NCBI RefSeq assembly: GCF_003751845.1
Contig: NZ_RJKQ01000004.1
Coordinates: forward strand, 298,929 to 362,928
Direction of reading: 5' to 3'
Length of the DNA stretch: 64,000 nt
Source of the DNA: Enterobacter sp. BIGb0383
Lineage (GTDB): Bacteria; Pseudomonadota; Gammaproteobacteria; Enterobacterales; Enterobacteriaceae
Made by a program: the position numbers and the translations under genes. The notes below the pieces were generated by a model, which saw only the letters and a program-made list of their open reading frames with translations, was not told the DNA's origin and did no database searches. Positions 1 to 8,943 of the stretch are shown here, piece after piece (the stretch's first letter is position 1; each line of letters starts with the position of its first letter).

Positions 1-1785
1 GAGCAAACGCTCCCGCTGCTTTCCGAGTACAGCACCTGGGTCGGTCAGCATGAAGGCCTGTATCAGGCGTACCGCAATCTGCGCGACGGCGAGCACTATG
101 CGGCGCTGAGCGTGGCGCAGAAAAAATCCGTCGATAACGCCCTGCGCGATTTCGAACTGTCCGGGATTGGTCTGGCAAAAGAGAAACAGAAACGCTACGG
201 CGAAATTGCCGCACGTCTCTCCGAGCTTGGCAACAGCTACAGCAATAACGTGCTCGACGCCACCATGGGCTGGACGAAGCTGGTCAGTGACGAGAGCGAA
301 CTGTCCGGTATGCCGGAAAGCGCCCTGGCGGCGGCGAAAGCCCAGGCCGAAGCTAAAGAGCAGCAGGGCTGGCTGCTGACCCTCGATATCCCGAGCTATC
401 TGCCGGTGATGACCTACTGTGATAACGCGGCCCTGCGCGAAGAGATGTATCGCGCCTACGGCACCCGCGCCTCCGATCAGGGGCCGAACGCGGGCAAATG
501 GGATAACAGCCCGGTGATGGCGGAAATCCTCGCCCTGCGCCACGAGCTGGCGGAGCTGCTGGGCTTTGACAGCTATGCCCATAAGTCTCTGGCTACCAAA
601 ATGGCGGAAAACCCGCAGCAGGTGCTGGATTTCTTAACCGACCTGGCGAAACGCGCCCGTCCGCAGGGTGAAAAAGAGCTCGCCCAGCTGCGCGCCTTTG
701 CCAAAGCCGAGTTCGGCGTTGAGGATCTGCAGCCCTGGGATATCGCGTACTACAGCGAAAAACAGAAACAGCATCTGTACAGCATCAGCGACGAGCAGCT
801 GCGCCCGTACTTCCCGGAAAACAAAGCGGTTAACGGCCTGTTCGAAGTGGTTAAGCGCATCTACGGCATCACCGCCAAAGAGCGTACCGATATCGACGTC
901 TGGCACCAGGATGTGCGCTTCTTCGAGCTGTACGATGACAGCAATACCCTGCGCGGCAGCTTCTACCTTGACCTTTACGCCCGTGAACACAAACGCGGCG
1001 GGGCCTGGATGGATGACTGCGTCGGTCAGCTGCGTAAAGCCGACGGTTCGCTGCAGAAGCCGGTTGCCTATCTGACCTGTAACTTTAACCGTCCGGTCAG
1101 CGGCAAGCCTGCGCTCTTTACCCACGATGAAGTGATCACCCTGTTCCACGAGTTCGGCCACGGTCTGCACCATATGCTGACCCGTATCGACACCGCGGGC
1201 GTTGCCGGTATTAACGGCGTGCCGTGGGATGCGGTCGAACTGCCGAGCCAGTTTATGGAAAACTGGTGCTGGGAGCCGGAGGCGCTGGCGTTTATCTCCG
1301 GCCACTATGAAACCGGAGAACCGCTGCCTCAGGCTTTGCTTGAGAAAATGCTGGCGGCGAAAAACTACCAGGCGGCGATGTTTATCCTGCGCCAGCTGGA
1401 GTTCGGCCTGTTCGACTTCCGTCTGCACGCGGAATTTAACCCGCAGCAGGGCGCGAAAATCCTCGAAACCCTGGCCGAGATCAAGCAGCAGGTTGCCGTG
1501 ATCCCGGGTCCGAAATGGGGCCGCTTCCCGCATGCGTTCAGCCATATCTTTGCCGGTGGCTATGCGGCCGGTTACTACAGCTATCTGTGGGCGGACGTGC
1601 TGGCGGCGGATGCGTATTCGCGCTTTGAAGACGAAGGAATTTTCAACCGCGAAACCGGTCAGTCGTTCCTCGACAATATCCTGACCCGCGGCGGCTCTGA
1701 AGAGCCGATGGAGCTGTTCCGTCGCTTCCGTGGCCGTGAACCGCAGCTGGATGCGATGCTGGCGCACTACGGTATCGAAGGCTGA
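1..1785 (+). CDS. prlC: Oligopeptidase A (M3 zinc metallopeptidase), 5' end outside window
   Basis: Cytoplasmic M3-family metallopeptidase that degrades short peptides, including cleaved signal peptides. The frame is open from base 1 without an initiator, so the N-terminus (about 86 residues by comparison with the 680-residue E. coli protein) lies upstream. The zinc site HEFGH is encoded at 1147-1161, followed by the downstream glutamate region [10 protein letters not shown] typical of M3 enzymes. It ends 7 bp before the rsmJ start, so the two are probably co-transcribed as in E. coli. An internal GTG at 112 is not a credible start because homology continues upstream of it. Confidence 0.96.
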   Translation, partial: EQTLPLLSEYSTWVGQHEGLYQAYRNLRDGEHYAALSVAQKKSVDNALRDFELSGIGLAKEKQKRYGEIAARLSELGNSYSNNVLDATMGWTKLVSDESELSGMPESALAAAKAQAEAKEQQGWLLTLDIPSYLPVMTYCDNAALREEMYRAYGTRASDQGPNAGKWDNSPVMAEILALRHELAELLGFDSYAHKSLATKMAENPQQVLDFLTDLAKRARPQGEKELAQLRAFAKAEFGVEDLQPWDIAYYSEKQKQHLYSISDEQLRPYFPENKAVNGLFEVVKRIYGITAKERTDIDVWHQDVRFFELYDDSNTLRGSFYLDLYAREHKRGGAWMDDCVGQLRKADGSLQKPVAYLTCNFNRPVSGKPALFTHDEVITLFHEFGHGLHHMLTRIDTAGVAGINGVPWDAVELPSQFMENWCWEPEALAFISGHYETGEPLPQALLEKMLAAKNYQAAMFILRQLEFGLFDFRLHAEFNPQQGAKILETLAEIKQQVAVIPGPKWGRFPHAFSHIFAGGYAAGYYSYLWADVLAADAYSRFEDEGIFNRETGQSFLDNILTRGGSEEPMELFRRFRGREPQLDAMLAHYGIEG

Positions 1786-1792
1786 AGCACGG

Positions 1793-2548
1793 GTGAAAAT
1801 CTGTTTACTTGATGAAACGGGCGCCGGAGACGGCGCCTTATCTGTTCTGGCGACCCGCTGGGGGCTTGAACACGATGCCGACAATCCGATGGCGCTGGTG
1901 CTGACGCCGGAACATCTGGAGCTACGCAAGCGCGACGAGCTGAAGCTCGGCGGGATCTTTGTCGATTTCGTCGGGGGCGCAATGGCCCACCGGCGTAAAT
2001 TCGGCGGGGGTCGCGGCGAGGCGGTGGCGAAAGCGGTTGGGGTCAAGGGCAGCTATCTGCCGGACGTTGTGGATGCCACGGCCGGTCTGGGACGCGATGC
2101 CTTTGTGCTGGCCGCCGTGGGCTGCCGGGTGCGGATGCTGGAGCGTAATCCGGTGGTGGCCGCTCTGCTCGACGACGGTCTGGCCCGCGGCTATGCCGAT
2201 GCGGAAATCGGCCCCTGGTTACAGGAACGTTTGCTGCTGATCCACGCGTCCAGCCTGACGGCGCTGGAGGATATTCGCCCGCGCCCGCAGGTGGTCTATC
2301 TCGACCCGATGTTCCCGCACAAGCAGAAGAGCGCGCTGGTGAAAAAGGAGATGCGGGTGTTTCAGTCTCTGGTGGGACCGGATCTGGACGCCGACGGCCT
2401 GTTGGCGCCGGCGATGAGGCTGGCGACAAAACGGGTGGTGGTAAAACGCCCCGACTACGCGCCGCCGCTGGCGGAGGTCGCGACCACCAATGCCGTGGTC
2501 ACCAAAGGGCATCGATTTGATATTTATCCGGGAACGCCAGATGCGTAA
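1793..2548 (+). CDS. rsmJ: 16S rRNA (guanine-1516-N2)-methyltransferase
   Basis: SAM-dependent methyltransferase that modifies G1516 of 16S rRNA. The 251-residue product matches E. coli RsmJ (250 aa) end to end, with the SAM-binding stretch [13 protein letters not shown] and the catalytic-loop motif DPMFP. I chose the GTG at 1793, giving [10 protein letters not shown], because E. coli RsmJ begins at the same point. The longer open frame from 1730 lies inside prlC and has no homology. AAGG lies about 10 nt upstream. It follows prlC by 7 bp and ends before a strong palindrome. Confidence 0.95.
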   Translation: MKICLLDETGAGDGALSVLATRWGLEHDADNPMALVLTPEHLELRKRDELKLGGIFVDFVGGAMAHRRKFGGGRGEAVAKAVGVKGSYLPDVVDATAGLGRDAFVLAAVGCRVRMLERNPVVAALLDDGLARGYADAEIGPWLQERLLLIHASSLTALEDIRPRPQVVYLDPMFPHKQKSALVKKEMRVFQSLVGPDLDADGLLAPAMRLATKRVVVKRPDYAPPLAEVATTNAVVTKGHRFDIYPGTPDA

Positions 2549-2550
2549 TG

Positions 2551-2581
2551 CTTCATCCTCTCCCGCCGGGAGAGGATGAAG
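2551..2581. terminator. Palindrome between convergent rsmJ and uspA
   Basis: A perfect inverted repeat with 15-bp arms (2551-2565 and 2567-2581) around a single central base. It lies 2 bp after the rsmJ stop and 11 bp before the uspA stop. There is no T tract on either side, so it could be a bidirectional transcript-end hairpin or a REP-like palindrome rather than a classical intrinsic terminator. Similar CCTCTCCC/GGGAGAGG hairpins recur in this window (after ggt). Confidence 0.7.
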
Positions 2582-2592
2582 GCGCACGGGCA

Positions 2593-3030
2593 TTACTCTT
2601 CGTCTTCGTCGCGCAGCGGAACAATCAGCATATCGACGTGGACGGTATTGATAAGCTGACGGGCGGAGGACATCAGTTTGCTCCAGAAGTCCTGGTGATG
2701 ACCGCAGACCACCAGGTCCATATCGTATTTCTTGATCGCATCAACCAGCACCTGACCCAGATCGCCGCTGCCGCTCAGGGTTTCGGTGATCGGATAACCT
2801 GCGTTCGTCGACAGCTCGCTCAGGGCATGATGCGTCTCTTCCGAGATGCGTTTTTGCATATCACCCAGATTGACGTCGATCAGACCGGTATAGAGGTCGG
2901 AGTAATTCACATCGACATGAATCAGAGAGACTTTCGCGTTATACGGGCGCGCCATCGATACCGCTTTATCTACCAGTACTTTACTTTCCGGTGAAAGATC
3001 GACGGCGATAAGTATGTGTTTGTAAGCCAT
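2593..3030 (-). CDS. uspA: Universal stress protein A
   Basis: Small cytoplasmic UspA-fold protein induced by growth arrest and many stresses. The 145-residue product begins [16 protein letters not shown], the hallmark start of enterobacterial UspA, and length fits the family (144 aa in E. coli). The sequence lacks the GxxGxxxx(S/T) ATP-binding loop of the nucleotide-binding Usp branch, as expected for UspA proper. It is divergent from uspB across a 364-bp intergenic region that must carry both promoters. The start has a good upstream GGAG (GGAGTAACACC). Confidence 0.96.
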   Translation of the reverse strand: MAYKHILIAVDLSPESKVLVDKAVSMARPYNAKVSLIHVDVNYSDLYTGLIDVNLGDMQKRISEETHHALSELSTNAGYPITETLSGSGDLGQVLVDAIKKYDMDLVVCGHHQDFWSKLMSSARQLINTVHVDMLIVPLRDEDEE

Positions 3031-3394
3031 GGTGTTACTCCTTCCATAAGTTGTCGATGACCCGTGGATCCAATGATGGGTCCTGTTTTGAGGCGTATAA
3101 AATCCTCATAACAATCTAATTGTAGAAGACATTTCTACCTTATAGCGACCTGAAACCTGCGTCAATGCGTCCCGTTGTCAGATAAGTGAAACAAATATTT
3201 CTGTTTGAGGCATTGATAAGGCTTAACGTTGTGGTAAAAAAATTTACGGATCTCCTACACTATTTAATGTGCCGCTCGGATAAATAAATGTGATCCAGCT
3301 CGGCTTCCATCAACACGCTTTTTCTCATTTGTCCTGTTTTCGGGGAGCGGTAACCCTGGGGTCTTCTCCGTGGGTATGTCGCCGGGGAGGGGTT
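3031..3394. promoter_or_regulatory. uspA-uspB divergent intergenic region with sigma-S-like -10
   Basis: A 364-bp gene-free stretch between divergent uspA and uspB. On the plus strand CTACACT at 3254-3260, preceded by TC, resembles the extended -10 used by sigma-S holoenzyme (CTATACT). uspB is sigma-S dependent in E. coli, so this is a reasonable uspB promoter with a leader of about 130 nt. The AT-rich part at 3060-3160 presumably carries the uspA promoter, but I cannot place it with confidence. No credible extra coding sequence was seen. Confidence 0.5.
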
Positions 3395-3730
3395 ATGATC
3401 AGCACCATCGCGCTGTTTTGGGCTTTATGTATCGTGTGTGTGGTTAACATGGTGCGCTACTTTTCATCGTTACGCGCGCTGTTAGTGGTACTTCGGGGTT
3501 GCGATCCTTTGCTCTATCAATATGTCGATGGCGGCGGGTTTTTCACGTCCCACGGACAGCCGGGCAAGCAGGTGCGCCTGGTCTGGTATATCTACGCCCA
3601 GCGCTATCTGGATCATCATGATGACGAGTTCATTCGCCGCTGCGATCGCGTGCGTCGGCTCTTTGTGTTGACCAGCGCCCTTTGTGGACTGGTGGTGATT
3701 AGCCTGATAGCGCTGATGCTCTGGCACTGA
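3395..3730 (+). CDS. uspB: Universal stress protein B (inner-membrane)
   Basis: Small inner-membrane protein of 111 residues linked in E. coli to stationary-phase ethanol resistance and controlled by sigma-S. Two hydrophobic segments are visible, at about residues 1-20 ([19 protein letters not shown]) and 90-110 near the C-terminus ([17 protein letters not shown]). The ATG at 3395 was chosen because E. coli UspB starts with the same MIST; an open frame beginning at 3290 adds 35 residues with no homology. GGGGAGGGG precedes the ATG. A bidirectional terminator follows immediately. Confidence 0.95.
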   Translation: MISTIALFWALCIVCVVNMVRYFSSLRALLVVLRGCDPLLYQYVDGGGFFTSHGQPGKQVRLVWYIYAQRYLDHHDDEFIRRCDRVRRLFVLTSALCGLVVISLIALMLWH

Positions 3731-3739
3731 GCGGGAATA

Positions 3740-3773
3740 AAAAAAGCGGGTCAGTTTCCTGACCCGCTTTTTT
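3740..3773. terminator. Bidirectional intrinsic terminator between uspB and pitA
   Basis: Stem of about 14-15 bp (AAAAAGCGGGTCAG at 3741-3754 pairing with 3759-3772) around the loop TTTC, flanked by an A run on the left and a T run on the right. It can therefore end uspB transcripts rightward and pitA transcripts leftward. Confidence 0.92.
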
Positions 3774-3786
3774 CTGCGCCGAAGAC

Positions 3787-5283
3787 TTAGATAATCTTCA
3801 GCGACAGCCAGTACAGCCCGCCGGACATAATAATCGAGGCCGGGAGGGTAAAGACCCAGGCCATCAGAATATTGGTCACGGTTTTGCGCTGCAGGCCACC
3901 GCCGTCCACGATCATTGTCCCCGCCACGGAGGAGGAGAGCACGTGGGTGGTGGAGACCGGCATCCCGGTGTAGCTGGCCAGCCCGATAGACACCGCAGCG
4001 GTCATCTGTGCGGACATCCCCTGAGCGTAGGTCATGCCTTTCTTACCGATTTTTTCACCGATGGTGGTGGCGACACGACGCCAGCCAATCATGGTGCCGA
4101 TACCCAGCGCCAGCGCGACGGCCATAATGATCCAGACAGGCGCGTACTCAATGGTATTCAGCATATCGGTTTTCAGCTTTTTCAGCAGACGCTTATCGTC
4201 GGCGCTAACGTCCGGCAACTTCGCCACGCTATCTGTGGTATCAGAGATACACAGCATAATGCGACGCAGCTGACCGCGCTGCTCAACGGTGATCTGCTCA
4301 TAGCTTTCGATACCGGTCAGCATCGCTTTCGCACGGTCCAGGGCGGCAATCGCGCGTCCCGCGTGGCAGTGGAATTCGTTCGGGGTGGTGGCGACCTCTT
4401 CCGGGGTCGGGATCAGCGGATCCACGCCGGTCGCTTTCAGCAGGAGTTCAGGACGCTGCTGGAAGAAGGTTTCCACGTTATTGACCGCATCGCGGGTACG
4501 CGTAATGTCGTAGCCGGAAGCGTTCATATTGACCACAAAGCCCGCCGGTGCCACGCCAATCAGAACCAGCATAATCAGGCCGATACCTTTCTGGCCGTCA
4601 TTCGCGCCGTGAGAGAAAGCCACGCCGATCGCTGAGATGATCAGGGCGATACGGGTCCAGAACGGCGGCTTTTTCTTGCCGTCTTTCTTTTCACGCTCGG
4701 CCGGAGTGAGGTGAATACGTGAACGTTTTTTGGTACCGCTCCAGTAGCGACGCAGGATAAACACCAGGCCACCGGCGAACACCAGACCGACAATCGGGGA
4801 GACGATCAGCGAGCCGAAAATGTTGATCACTTTCGGGATATTCAGCGCATCCACCACCGACGTGCCGTTCATCAGGGCGTTGGTTAAACCAATCCCGATA
4901 ATCGCGCCAATCAGGGTGTGAGAACTGGAGGCCGGCAGACCAAAATACCAGGTGCCGAGGTTCCAGATAATCGCGGCCAGCAGCATGGAGAAGACCATCG
5001 CCAGACCGTGAGATGAGCTGACATTGAGCAGCAGATCCGTTGGTAGCATATGCACAATGGCATAGGCTACGCTCAGACCGCCGAGCAATACGCCAAGGAA
5101 GTTAAAGACCGCAGCCATGACGACCGCAACCTGTGAGCGCATCGCGCGGGTGTAGATAACTGTGGCTACTGCATTTGCCGTATCATGGAAACCGTTGATG
5201 GCTTCGTAGAACAGAACAAATCCCAGAGCAAGCAATAATAAAAGGCCGGTATGCAAATCCAGGCCAGCAAATATATGTAGCAT
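3787..5283 (-). CDS. pitA: Low-affinity inorganic phosphate / metal-phosphate transporter
   Basis: Proton-driven inner-membrane transporter that takes up phosphate, in E. coli as neutral metal-phosphate complexes. The 498-residue product (E. coli 499) has the duplicated PHO4-family signature [11 protein letters not shown] near residue 32 and [12 protein letters not shown] near residue 225, about ten hydrophobic segments, and a central hydrophilic region at about 260-360. It is a single gene convergent with uspB, and shares the 3740-3773 terminator. The start codon ATG lies at 5281-5283, and the first residues [23 protein letters not shown] match the family. Confidence 0.96.
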   Translation of the reverse strand: MLHIFAGLDLHTGLLLLLALGFVLFYEAINGFHDTANAVATVIYTRAMRSQVAVVMAAVFNFLGVLLGGLSVAYAIVHMLPTDLLLNVSSSHGLAMVFSMLLAAIIWNLGTWYFGLPASSSHTLIGAIIGIGLTNALMNGTSVVDALNIPKVINIFGSLIVSPIVGLVFAGGLVFILRRYWSGTKKRSRIHLTPAEREKKDGKKKPPFWTRIALIISAIGVAFSHGANDGQKGIGLIMLVLIGVAPAGFVVNMNASGYDITRTRDAVNNVETFFQQRPELLLKATGVDPLIPTPEEVATTPNEFHCHAGRAIAALDRAKAMLTGIESYEQITVEQRGQLRRIMLCISDTTDSVAKLPDVSADDKRLLKKLKTDMLNTIEYAPVWIIMAVALALGIGTMIGWRRVATTIGEKIGKKGMTYAQGMSAQMTAAVSIGLASYTGMPVSTTHVLSSSVAGTMIVDGGGLQRKTVTNILMAWVFTLPASIIMSGGLYWLSLKII

Positions 5284-5511
5284 TGACGTTACGCCATTTT
5301 GAGGACATGAACGCGGCGCATTATCGGGGAGTTTGGCGGCGCGGGCAAAGTGAAATGTGGTTTTTTTTGATATTTCTTAGGGACTGTCATCCGGCTGTAA
5401 AGAATTACTGCATATATTTCAAGGTTATGTCTTTGTCCGGGCGTTATTGCACTGGTATGGCCTTTGCGGAAACTTTACAATTCGCGACGAATTTTTCGTG
5501 AGGATAAGCGT

Positions 5512-6711
5512 GTGGAAAGGTTTGATGCCATTGTAATTGGGGCCGGAGCGGCAGGAATGTTCTGTGCGGCGCAGGCCGGTCAGGCGGGATGCAGCGTGCT
5601 GCTGCTGGATAATGGCAAAAAACCGGGCCGCAAGATCCTGATGTCCGGCGGCGGTCGCTGCAACTTCACCAATCTCTACGCTGAACCGGCGGCCTACCTC
5701 AGCAACAATCCGCATTTCTGTAAGTCGGCGCTGGCGCGCTACACCCAGTGGGATTTTATCGATCTGGTCGGCAAACACGGCATCGCCTGGCATGAGAAGA
5801 CCCTCGGCCAGCTGTTTTGTGACGATTCGGCGCAGCAAATTGTCGATATGCTGGTGGCGGAGTGCGAGAAAGGCGGCGTCACGATACGTCTGCGCAGCGA
5901 AGTGCTCAGCGTGACCCGTGATGACGAAGGCTATCTGCTGACGCTAAACGGTGCGACCGTTCGTACGCCTAAGCTGGTTATTGCCAGCGGCGGCCTGTCG
6001 ATGCCGGGTCTGGGCGCTTCCCCCTTCGGCTACAAAATCGCCGAGCAGTTTGGCCTGACGGTCCTGCCAACTCGCGCCGGGCTGGTGCCTTTTACCCTGC
6101 ATAAACCCCTGCTTGAGCAGCTCCAGGTGCTTTCCGGCGTCTCCGTCCCGTCGGTAATTACCGCCGAAGACGGAACGGTATTCCGCGAAAGCCTGCTGTT
6201 TACCCATCGGGGCCTCTCCGGTCCTGCGGTGCTGCAGATCTCCAGCTTCTGGCAGGCCGGTGAATTCGTCACCATCAACCTGCTTCCGGAGTGCAGTCTG
6301 GCAAGCTGGCTCGACGAGCAGCGCGCATCCCATCCCAATCAAAGCCTGAAAAACACCCTGGCAATGCAGCTTCCGAAACGGCTGGTGGAATGCTTACAGC
6401 TGCTGGGGCAAATCCCGGACGTCACCCTTAAGCAACTGAATAGCCGTGACCAGCAAACGCTGGTGGAAACCCTGACCGCCTGGCGGGTACAGCCTAACGG
6501 CACCGAAGGCTATCGCACGGCGGAAGTGACATTGGGCGGCGTGGATACCCATGAATTGTCGTCACGCACCATGGAAGCCCGTAACGTACCCGGACTCTAC
6601 TTTATCGGCGAGGTGGTGGATGTCACCGGCTGGCTTGGCGGCTATAACTTCCAGTGGGCCTGGGCCAGCGCGTGGGCGTGTGCGCAGGCGCTGGTGGAGA
6701 GCTCCCGATGA
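5512..6711 (+). CDS. yhiN: HI0933-family FAD-dependent oxidoreductase YhiN
   Basis: Flavoprotein of unassigned reaction in the HI0933/BaiN family. The N-terminal dinucleotide-binding motif GAGAAG starts near residue 10, followed by the family box GKKPGRKILMSGGGRCNFTN at about 33-52, and the C-terminal FAD-contact stretch GLYFIGEVVDVTGWLGGYN. The product of 399 residues matches E. coli YhiN (400 aa). I chose GTG 5512 (VERFDAIVIGAG), which aligns with the E. coli start; an in-frame ATG at 5464 would add 16 unmatched residues. The gene is the last core gene before the accessory block. Confidence 0.94.
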   Translation: MERFDAIVIGAGAAGMFCAAQAGQAGCSVLLLDNGKKPGRKILMSGGGRCNFTNLYAEPAAYLSNNPHFCKSALARYTQWDFIDLVGKHGIAWHEKTLGQLFCDDSAQQIVDMLVAECEKGGVTIRLRSEVLSVTRDDEGYLLTLNGATVRTPKLVIASGGLSMPGLGASPFGYKIAEQFGLTVLPTRAGLVPFTLHKPLLEQLQVLSGVSVPSVITAEDGTVFRESLLFTHRGLSGPAVLQISSFWQAGEFVTINLLPECSLASWLDEQRASHPNQSLKNTLAMQLPKRLVECLQLLGQIPDVTLKQLNSRDQQTLVETLTAWRVQPNGTEGYRTAEVTLGGVDTHELSSRTMEARNVPGLYFIGEVVDVTGWLGGYNFQWAWASAWACAQALVESSR

Positions 6712-6744
6712 GTGGGACCGCAACAAGCCTGGCTTGAGCAAATG

Positions 6745-6795
6745 TTGTGCTACTTTTCGATTTCAGCTATCATCAATTTGTTGAAATCGAAAAGT
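6745..6795 (+). promoter_or_regulatory. Promoter overlapped by a perfect 14-bp inverted repeat
   Basis: Promoter with -35 TTGTGC (6745-6750), a 17-bp spacer and -10 TATCAT (6768-6773). Two perfect inverted arms, ACTTTTCGATTTCA (6752-6765) and TGAAATCGAAAAGT (6782-6795), cover the spacer and the probable start site, with the -10 in the 16-bp gap. The right arm ends just before the GGGGG ribosome-binding site of the HTH gene. This is the layout of an autoregulated operator, presumably bound by the HTH product; the binding itself is inferred. Confidence 0.75.
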
Positions 6796-6805
6796 GGGGG
6801 TTGCT

Positions 6806-7486
6806 ATGACGACGACTACACAAAAACGCAATGTGCACGATCGCGCCTTCGATAATCGTTTTTCCATGATGTCAGCAGACCGCCTGCAAAACATTGTCGG
6901 TGAAATCGCTGAGAATATTCGCGCAGGCAGAACAAGTGTCAGCTCTGAAAGCATGTCGCAAACCGATATGCTTTTTGCGTTCGACCTGCTTGTTCAATAT
7001 TCCACCGAACATGCGATCCAAAGCCAGACCAAAGAGAAAAAACGTCTCCAGAGGCGTTTGAAGAGCAAGATTATGTTTGCTCAAACACTGGAAGCGGATG
7101 GCGGCGTCCTTTCAACCGCAGAGACTGCGGAAGCTCTGGGTAAAACAAAGACAACGGTGAATACCTGGAGAAAAAATGGCAGGCTCCTGGCTCTTGATCT
7201 GGATGGGGAATTTTACTATCCCATTTTTCAGTTTACTGATGATGAGAAAATTTCGGATGAAGGTGTACTGAAAGGCCTGAAAGCGCTACTGAGCCATTTG
7301 GATAAATTTAGCGACCGTATGCAGTATTCTTTTTTCATGGAAGAGCGTAATACTGTGCTGGATGGCTTTAATCCAAAGGGAAACACTTATACCGTTGCCG
7401 ACGTTCTGAAGAGTAATCCTGACCCTGTTGTGATGGAGGAGTTACATCGTCTGGGCAGACTTTTTGGCTCACAGGATCCGGCTTAA
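6806..7486 (+). CDS. Helix-turn-helix protein, probable Xre/MbcA/ParS-type antitoxin partner of the RES protein
   Basis: A 226-residue DNA-binding protein not found in this place in K-12. Residues about 105-135 form an HTH followed by a basic turn (LSTAETAEALGKTKTTVNTW, then RKNGRLLA). The C-terminal region, with GVLKGLKALL and then FNPKG...VADVLKSNPDPVVMEELHRLGRLFG, resembles the toxin-binding domain of Xre/MbcA/ParS antitoxins that partner RES toxins. ATG 6806 is preferred over GTG 6794 because GGGGG lies 5 nt before it. AT content is visibly higher than in the flanking genes, suggesting acquisition. It faces the RES gene tail to tail 30 bp away, an unusual topology. Function is inferred from domain and neighbour. 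Confidence 0.72.
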   Translation: MTTTTQKRNVHDRAFDNRFSMMSADRLQNIVGEIAENIRAGRTSVSSESMSQTDMLFAFDLLVQYSTEHAIQSQTKEKKRLQRRLKSKIMFAQTLEADGGVLSTAETAEALGKTKTTVNTWRKNGRLLALDLDGEFYYPIFQFTDDEKISDEGVLKGLKALLSHLDKFSDRMQYSFFMEERNTVLDGFNPKGNTYTVADVLKSNPDPVVMEELHRLGRLFGSQDPA

Positions 7487-7516
7487 TAAACCAGGAGTGG
7501 TTCCTGTTATTTGGCC

Positions 7517-8200
7517 TTAGCCTTCCTCTACAGGAATCCCCATATCATTGACAAGGATGTCGGCGGTTTCCCGGCCATTCCAGTCAAGTGTAGTTAAACA
7601 GATTTGCTTACGTGTTGTAGCAACGCCTTTCCCTGAAGGATCGTTATGCCAGACCACCAGACATGGCTCACTGGTAACGTTCGATCTATATTTCATCCCA
7701 TCGAACCCAGCTTTACGTACTTTTCTTGCCAGTTCCTGAGTGACAGAGCGTGTTGATATCGTGACATCATTGACTGTTATCCTGGAGTGTTTAATCAGCT
7801 CATCAACCTGCAGAACCGTTATATCTTTATCCAGGGCGACAACGCCCATATAGAACTCGTCGAGATCTGACTCTTTCAGTCCTTTCTTGTTCTGGAACAC
7901 CTCTTTCAATGCGGTTTCAGGCGTCTCGGCAAGGTACATCGAGCCGGTTTTTCCATCGACTAAATTGTAACGACAGTCCTGCCCGTTTTGGTTGAAAAAG
8001 ACACTATTTCCCTTGTGTGATTCGTGTTGGAGCCGATACGCTTCCGTCCCTTTACTCACTAATTTCTCACATTTACTGAAAAGCTCTTTTGGCAGTTTCG
8101 CAATTTTTGCCAGTACTGCTTCGTCTTGTTCGCTCAACGTTGTGTTTACAGACTCACTGACTTCACCGTCTGGGTTTCCCTCTGATTTTGATCTCTTCAT
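7517..8200 (-). CDS. RES-domain protein (putative NAD+-degrading toxin)
   Basis: A 227-residue protein with a RES domain from about residue 52. The name-giving polar residues are visible: Arg56 in AYRL, a Glu in AETPETALKEVF (most likely Glu100), and Ser173 in GFDGMKYRSN. RES toxins such as MbcT and ParT break down NAD+ or ADP-ribosylate a target, and are neutralised by Xre-type partners. An N-terminal 50-residue charged extension precedes the domain. The start has AGGGA about 5 nt upstream. It is convergent with the HTH gene and lies 77 bp downstream of the TetR gene on the same strand. Base composition is AT-rich relative to the core genes. Toxicity is inferred, not shown. Confidence 0.75.
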   Translation of the reverse strand: MKRSKSEGNPDGEVSESVNTTLSEQDEAVLAKIAKLPKELFSKCEKLVSKGTEAYRLQHESHKGNSVFFNQNGQDCRYNLVDGKTGSMYLAETPETALKEVFQNKKGLKESDLDEFYMGVVALDKDITVLQVDELIKHSRITVNDVTISTRSVTQELARKVRKAGFDGMKYRSNVTSEPCLVVWHNDPSGKGVATTRKQICLTTLDWNGRETADILVNDMGIPVEEG

Positions 8201-8277
8201 TACATTCCCTTGAGCACCCGTGCAATGTCGTGTTGGCGCTGGATATCATATCTGAGTGGGCCGGGATTTTAGATGCG

Positions 8278-8835
8278 CTATGTCGCAGGTTTTTCAATCA
8301 CAATCGCCCGAAATACCTGATGGATCAGCGCTTCATTAAGAAAGGCATCCGGTTCATCCAGAATGCCGCGCATTAGCCAGGCATCAATAAAGGAGACCGC
8401 CGCTCTGGATTGTTCTGCCGTCAGGTGCAGATATTCGCTGAGCAGCGATTCATGCACATGGAGCCAGTTCATGGCGCAGGGACGCAGTAGCGGACGTGAT
8501 ACGGCGGCGACAAACAGCTCATACTCCGTATTCAGTCGCGACCGCTCGCTTAGCGTCCATAACACGAATCGGGTCAGGACAGCTTCCGGTGCGCCCTCGC
8601 GGTTGAGATCCAGCCAGCGGCGCGTGCTGTCGGTAAAGTCCTCGATGGCCAGCTGCATCACCGCGCTCAGAAGCGCATCGAGGGTGGCAAACTGATAGGT
8701 GGTGGTGCCCAGCGAGACGCCAGCCTCTTCCGCCACGGCCCGGTGGGTGCAGGCCTGCAGGCCATCCCGACGAATAACCTCTGCCGCAGCGCGAATGATT
8801 TTTTCTTTGGTGAGCTCACTTTTCGACCGGGACAT
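8278..8835 (-). CDS. TetR-family transcriptional regulator
   Basis: A 185-residue one-component regulator. The N-terminal HTH is clear: KIIRAAAEVIRRDGLQACTHRAVAEEAGVSLGTTTYQF at about residues 11-48. The C-terminal ligand domain has no diagnostic motif. The ATG at 8835 (MSRSKSELTKEK) is favoured because AGGAAAAGG precedes it; upstream in-frame ATGs would add an unmatched segment running through its own promoter. It is preceded on the same strand by a binding-protein gene, but an intrinsic terminator separates them. Its target is unknown; the binding-protein gene or itself are the obvious candidates. Confidence 0.88.
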   Translation of the reverse strand: MSRSKSELTKEKIIRAAAEVIRRDGLQACTHRAVAEEAGVSLGTTTYQFATLDALLSAVMQLAIEDFTDSTRRWLDLNREGAPEAVLTRFVLWTLSERSRLNTEYELFVAAVSRPLLRPCAMNWLHVHESLLSEYLHLTAEQSRAAVSFIDAWLMRGILDEPDAFLNEALIHQVFRAIVIEKPAT

Positions 8836-8874
8836 TAACCTTTTCCTGACGGGCGGCAGAATCATATCTGCACG

Positions 8875-8902
8875 ATGATACGTTATTCCACAGGGGTTCC
8901 AA
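8875..8902 (-). promoter_or_regulatory. Probable promoter of the TetR gene
   Basis: On the minus strand TTGGAA (8902-8897), a 16-bp spacer and TATCAT (8880-8875). The -10 sits in an imperfect dyad with ATCAT and ATGAT arms (8861-8876), as expected for an autoregulated TetR gene. The -35 overlaps the end of the T tract of the upstream terminator. Confidence 0.45.
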
Positions 8903-8930
8903 AAGAAAAGGGCCATCCTGTGATGGCCCT
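8901..8930 (-). terminator. Intrinsic terminator of the binding-protein gene
   Basis: Perfect 9-bp arms AGGGCCATC (8909-8917) and GATGGCCCT (8922-8930) around CTGT. Read on the minus strand, the hairpin is followed by CTTTTCTTTT. It lies 13 bp beyond the stop of the binding-protein gene. Confidence 0.88.
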
Positions 8931-8943
8931 CTGAGGCTGGCGA

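Noticed and set aside
112-117. GTG at 112 as the start of prlC
   Set aside because: The reading frame and homology continue to base 1, so the gene simply begins outside the window.
634-2046. A 470-codon open frame on the minus strand opposite prlC
   Set aside because: It is antisense to a clear M3 peptidase, has no recognisable domain and shows the composition of a mirror frame in GC-rich DNA.
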